In this document: one piece after another, positions 6,074 to 6,812 of the stretch | Position numbering within the stretch: position 1 is the stretch's first letter | Layout of the letters: each line of letters starts with the position of its first letter | Assembly: GCA_013041835.1 (NCBI GenBank) | Contig: JABDRH010000289.1 | Span: 1-6,812, forward strand | Direction of reading: 5' to 3' | DNA from: Desulfatitalea sp. | GTDB taxonomy: Bacteria; Desulfobacterota; Desulfobacteria; Desulfobacterales; Desulfosarcinaceae | Length of the DNA stretch: 6,812 nucleotides | The notes under the pieces: model-generated | What the model saw: only the letters and a program-made list of their open reading frames with translations | What the model was told of the DNA's origin: nothing | Databases searched by the model: none | Program-made: the position numbers and the translations under genes

Positions 6074-6197
6074 ACCTCAATGCTGCAAAATCCTGAGGGC
6101 TTCAGAGCCGAAACGCCAAGGATGACGCCGTAACATGCTACTGCGAACCCCTGGCGACACAGGATCTGGAGTCCTCCAACGTTTGCAGCATTGGGGT
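6074..6197. repeat. structured palindromic repeat, copy E2
   Basis: ACCTCAATGCTGCAAA (6074-6089) and TTTGCAGCATTGGGGT (6182-6197) are inverted repeats matching at 15 of 16, the exception being a G-U in RNA. Nested inside are ATCCTG (6090-6095) with CAGGAT (6160-6165), the small hairpin GGCT-TCAG-AGCC (6098-6109), CGCCA (6114-6118) with TGGCG (6152-6156), and GGAG/CTCC (6168-6177). These fold into one coherent branched structure. The left block and the block TGCGAACCCCTGGCGACA (6142-6159) are shared with E1. It lies about 130 nt upstream of the gene at 6326. It has no coding capacity of its own that I trust. Confidence 0.6.
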
Positions 6198-6220
6198 TCA
6201 CATACAACACACCTTTTTTA

Positions 6221-6237
6221 TGCAACATTGGGGTAAA
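6221..6237. repeat. solo terminal repeat of the E1/E2 family
   Basis: TGCAACATTGGGGTAAA is an additional copy of the element end. Its first 14 nt match the right end of E2 (6184-6197) at 13 of 14 as a direct repeat 37 nt apart. Its complement matches the left end of E2 (6071-6087) at 15 of 17, including the flanking TTTACC. It may be a remnant of another copy or the true outer end of E2, which would then span 6071-6237. Confidence 0.5.
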
Positions 6238-6325
6238 GGATATCAACAGATAGCCGATATCGTACAAGACGGAGCGGTTTGGTCAAGGGTGAAGCCTGCG
6301 GCCTAAGGTTGACGAGGAGAGACGT

Positions 6326-6772
6326 TTGGAAATCAAACTATCGGATTTGGCGCCGTTTCAGGAAATCTGCAAAAGGATTTGTCTGAATATCCCCAGTGTC
6401 TATATTTGGCAATGGGACGACAAGCGGGATATGGCGGTGATGGTGCTTGAGGAGGAAGATGCCGAGATGGTGTTCTACCCGCTGTTCAAGGAGTTCAACC
6501 AGCACTGGAACTTTACATCGGCACCGTCTGATTCATCCGGCATCACCCGCTGGGTGGACGCCAATTTCGGGCTGATGCCCGGCCAGGTGATGTTCACCTC
6601 TTATCCGCTGTGCAACCTGGTGCTCTGCGTCGCTTGGTGGCCGTGGGGCGGAGACCGCAAGGTCTCCATGCGGATCGGCCTGATTCCCGTCAACAAAGCC
6701 AAACTCAGGAAAGGCACCGCTCGCCAGTGCCTCGGCCGCTGGCTGATCATCCAGGAGGATGAGGCGCCCTGA
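6326..6772 (+). CDS. hypothetical protein, no recognised family
   Basis: A 148-residue soluble protein that I do not recognise. It starts at TTG 6326, supported by a strong GAGGAG (6314-6319) with 6-nt spacing; there is no in-frame ATG near this point and a stop in frame at 6290-6292. Visible features: an amphipathic N-terminus with Cys15 and Cys19 (CKRIC), an acidic patch LEEEDAE (41-47), an aromatic-rich centre (YPLFKEF, 51-57; WWPWGG, 104-109) and a basic segment NKAKLRKGTAR (123-133). There is no signal peptide and no clear membrane span. G+C content returns to that of the left part of the window, so it is probably resident. It ends 9 nt before the 3' end of a tRNA gene on the other strand. 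Confidence 0.65.
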   Translation: MEIKLSDLAPFQEICKRICLNIPSVYIWQWDDKRDMAVMVLEEEDAEMVFYPLFKEFNQHWNFTSAPSDSSGITRWVDANFGLMPGQVMFTSYPLCNLVLCVAWWPWGGDRKVSMRIGLIPVNKAKLRKGTARQCLGRWLIIQEDEAP

Positions 6773-6774
6773 GC

Positions 6775-6781
6775 AAAAAAA
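6775..6781 (-). terminator. T run directly after the tRNA 3' end
   Basis: On the minus strand seven T residues follow the tRNA CCA without a gap. With the stable T-arm and acceptor region just upstream, this probably ends tRNA transcription. No separate hairpin is present. Confidence 0.35.
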
Positions 6782-6812
6782 TGGCAGGCCAGGAGGGACT
6801 CGAACCCCCAAC
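6782..6812 (-). tRNA. tRNA 3' portion, probably tRNA-Trp (5' part outside window)
   Basis: Read on the minus strand, the last 31 nt show the end of a variable loop (GTT), a T stem GGGGG/CCCTC around the loop TTCGAGT, a 7-nt acceptor arm CTGGCCT, discriminator G and an encoded CCA. The implied 5' acceptor strand is AGGCCAG. An A1-U72 pair with discriminator G73 matches bacterial tRNA-Trp, whose E. coli version begins AGGGGCG and ends CGCCCCTGCCA. The anticodon is outside the window, so the identity is a probable call only; that this is a tRNA is nearly certain. Confidence 0.85.

Noticed and set aside
6034..6267. 77-codon minus-strand frame across E2
   Set aside because: The frame coincides with the structured repeat and its ends; it is better explained by the repeat than by coding.
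6782..6812. tRNA end as an attachment site with a second copy marking an island
   Set aside because: I found no duplicate of the tRNA 3' sequence elsewhere in the window and no integrase.
1..6812. CRISPR array
   Set aside because: No set of regularly spaced direct repeats was seen; the only direct repeats are the element ends.

Overview
The window reads as chromosome of a GC-rich bacterium, most likely a sulfate-reducing Desulfobacterota (Desulfosarcina/Desulfococcus-like). This is inferred from protein style and gene content (AlaC-type aminotransferase, TerC, DUF1287), not from a marker gene. Positions 1-3943 are dense, GC-rich and look like core genome. From about 3950 to 6310 the DNA is visibly richer in A+T, genes are sparse and repeats are frequent. 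From about 6310 the composition returns toward that of the core.

Layout: the C-terminal part of an HtpX-type M48 membrane protease (1-407, +) is followed 14 nt later by an exported DUF1287 protein (422-1006, +). A histidine-phosphatase family protein (1037-1657, -) converges on it. A divergent promoter region with overlapping -35 boxes (about 1719-1771) separates the phosphatase from an AlaC-like alanine aminotransferase (1989-3212, +). The aminotransferase has a long untranslated leader holding a putative alanine-rich 23-codon leader peptide and two mutually exclusive hairpins, which resembles a transcription attenuator. A TerC-family membrane protein follows 26 nt downstream (3239-3943, +).

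The A+T-richer part holds a T4 endonuclease V-like pyrimidine-dimer DNA glycosylase (4071-4508, +) and, converging on it, a small exported protein resembling 2,4-diacetylphloroglucinol hydrolase (4799-5422, -). Two diverged copies of one structured palindromic repeat lie here (E1, 4497-4735; E2, 6074-6197), plus a solo copy of its terminal repeat (6221-6237). Their ends follow the pattern CCNCAATGNNGCAAA. Left and right blocks are conserved between copies while the middle differs in length. The left end of E1 overlaps the last codons of the glycosylase gene and carries its stop codon. I know no named element matching it, and it is the most unusual thing in the window.

The window ends with an unrecognised soluble protein (6326-6772, +) and, converging on it, the 3' end of a tRNA gene (6782-6812, -), probably tRNA-Trp. 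Apart from aminotransferase-terC and htpX-DUF1287, which may be co-transcribed, the genes show no shared pathway.
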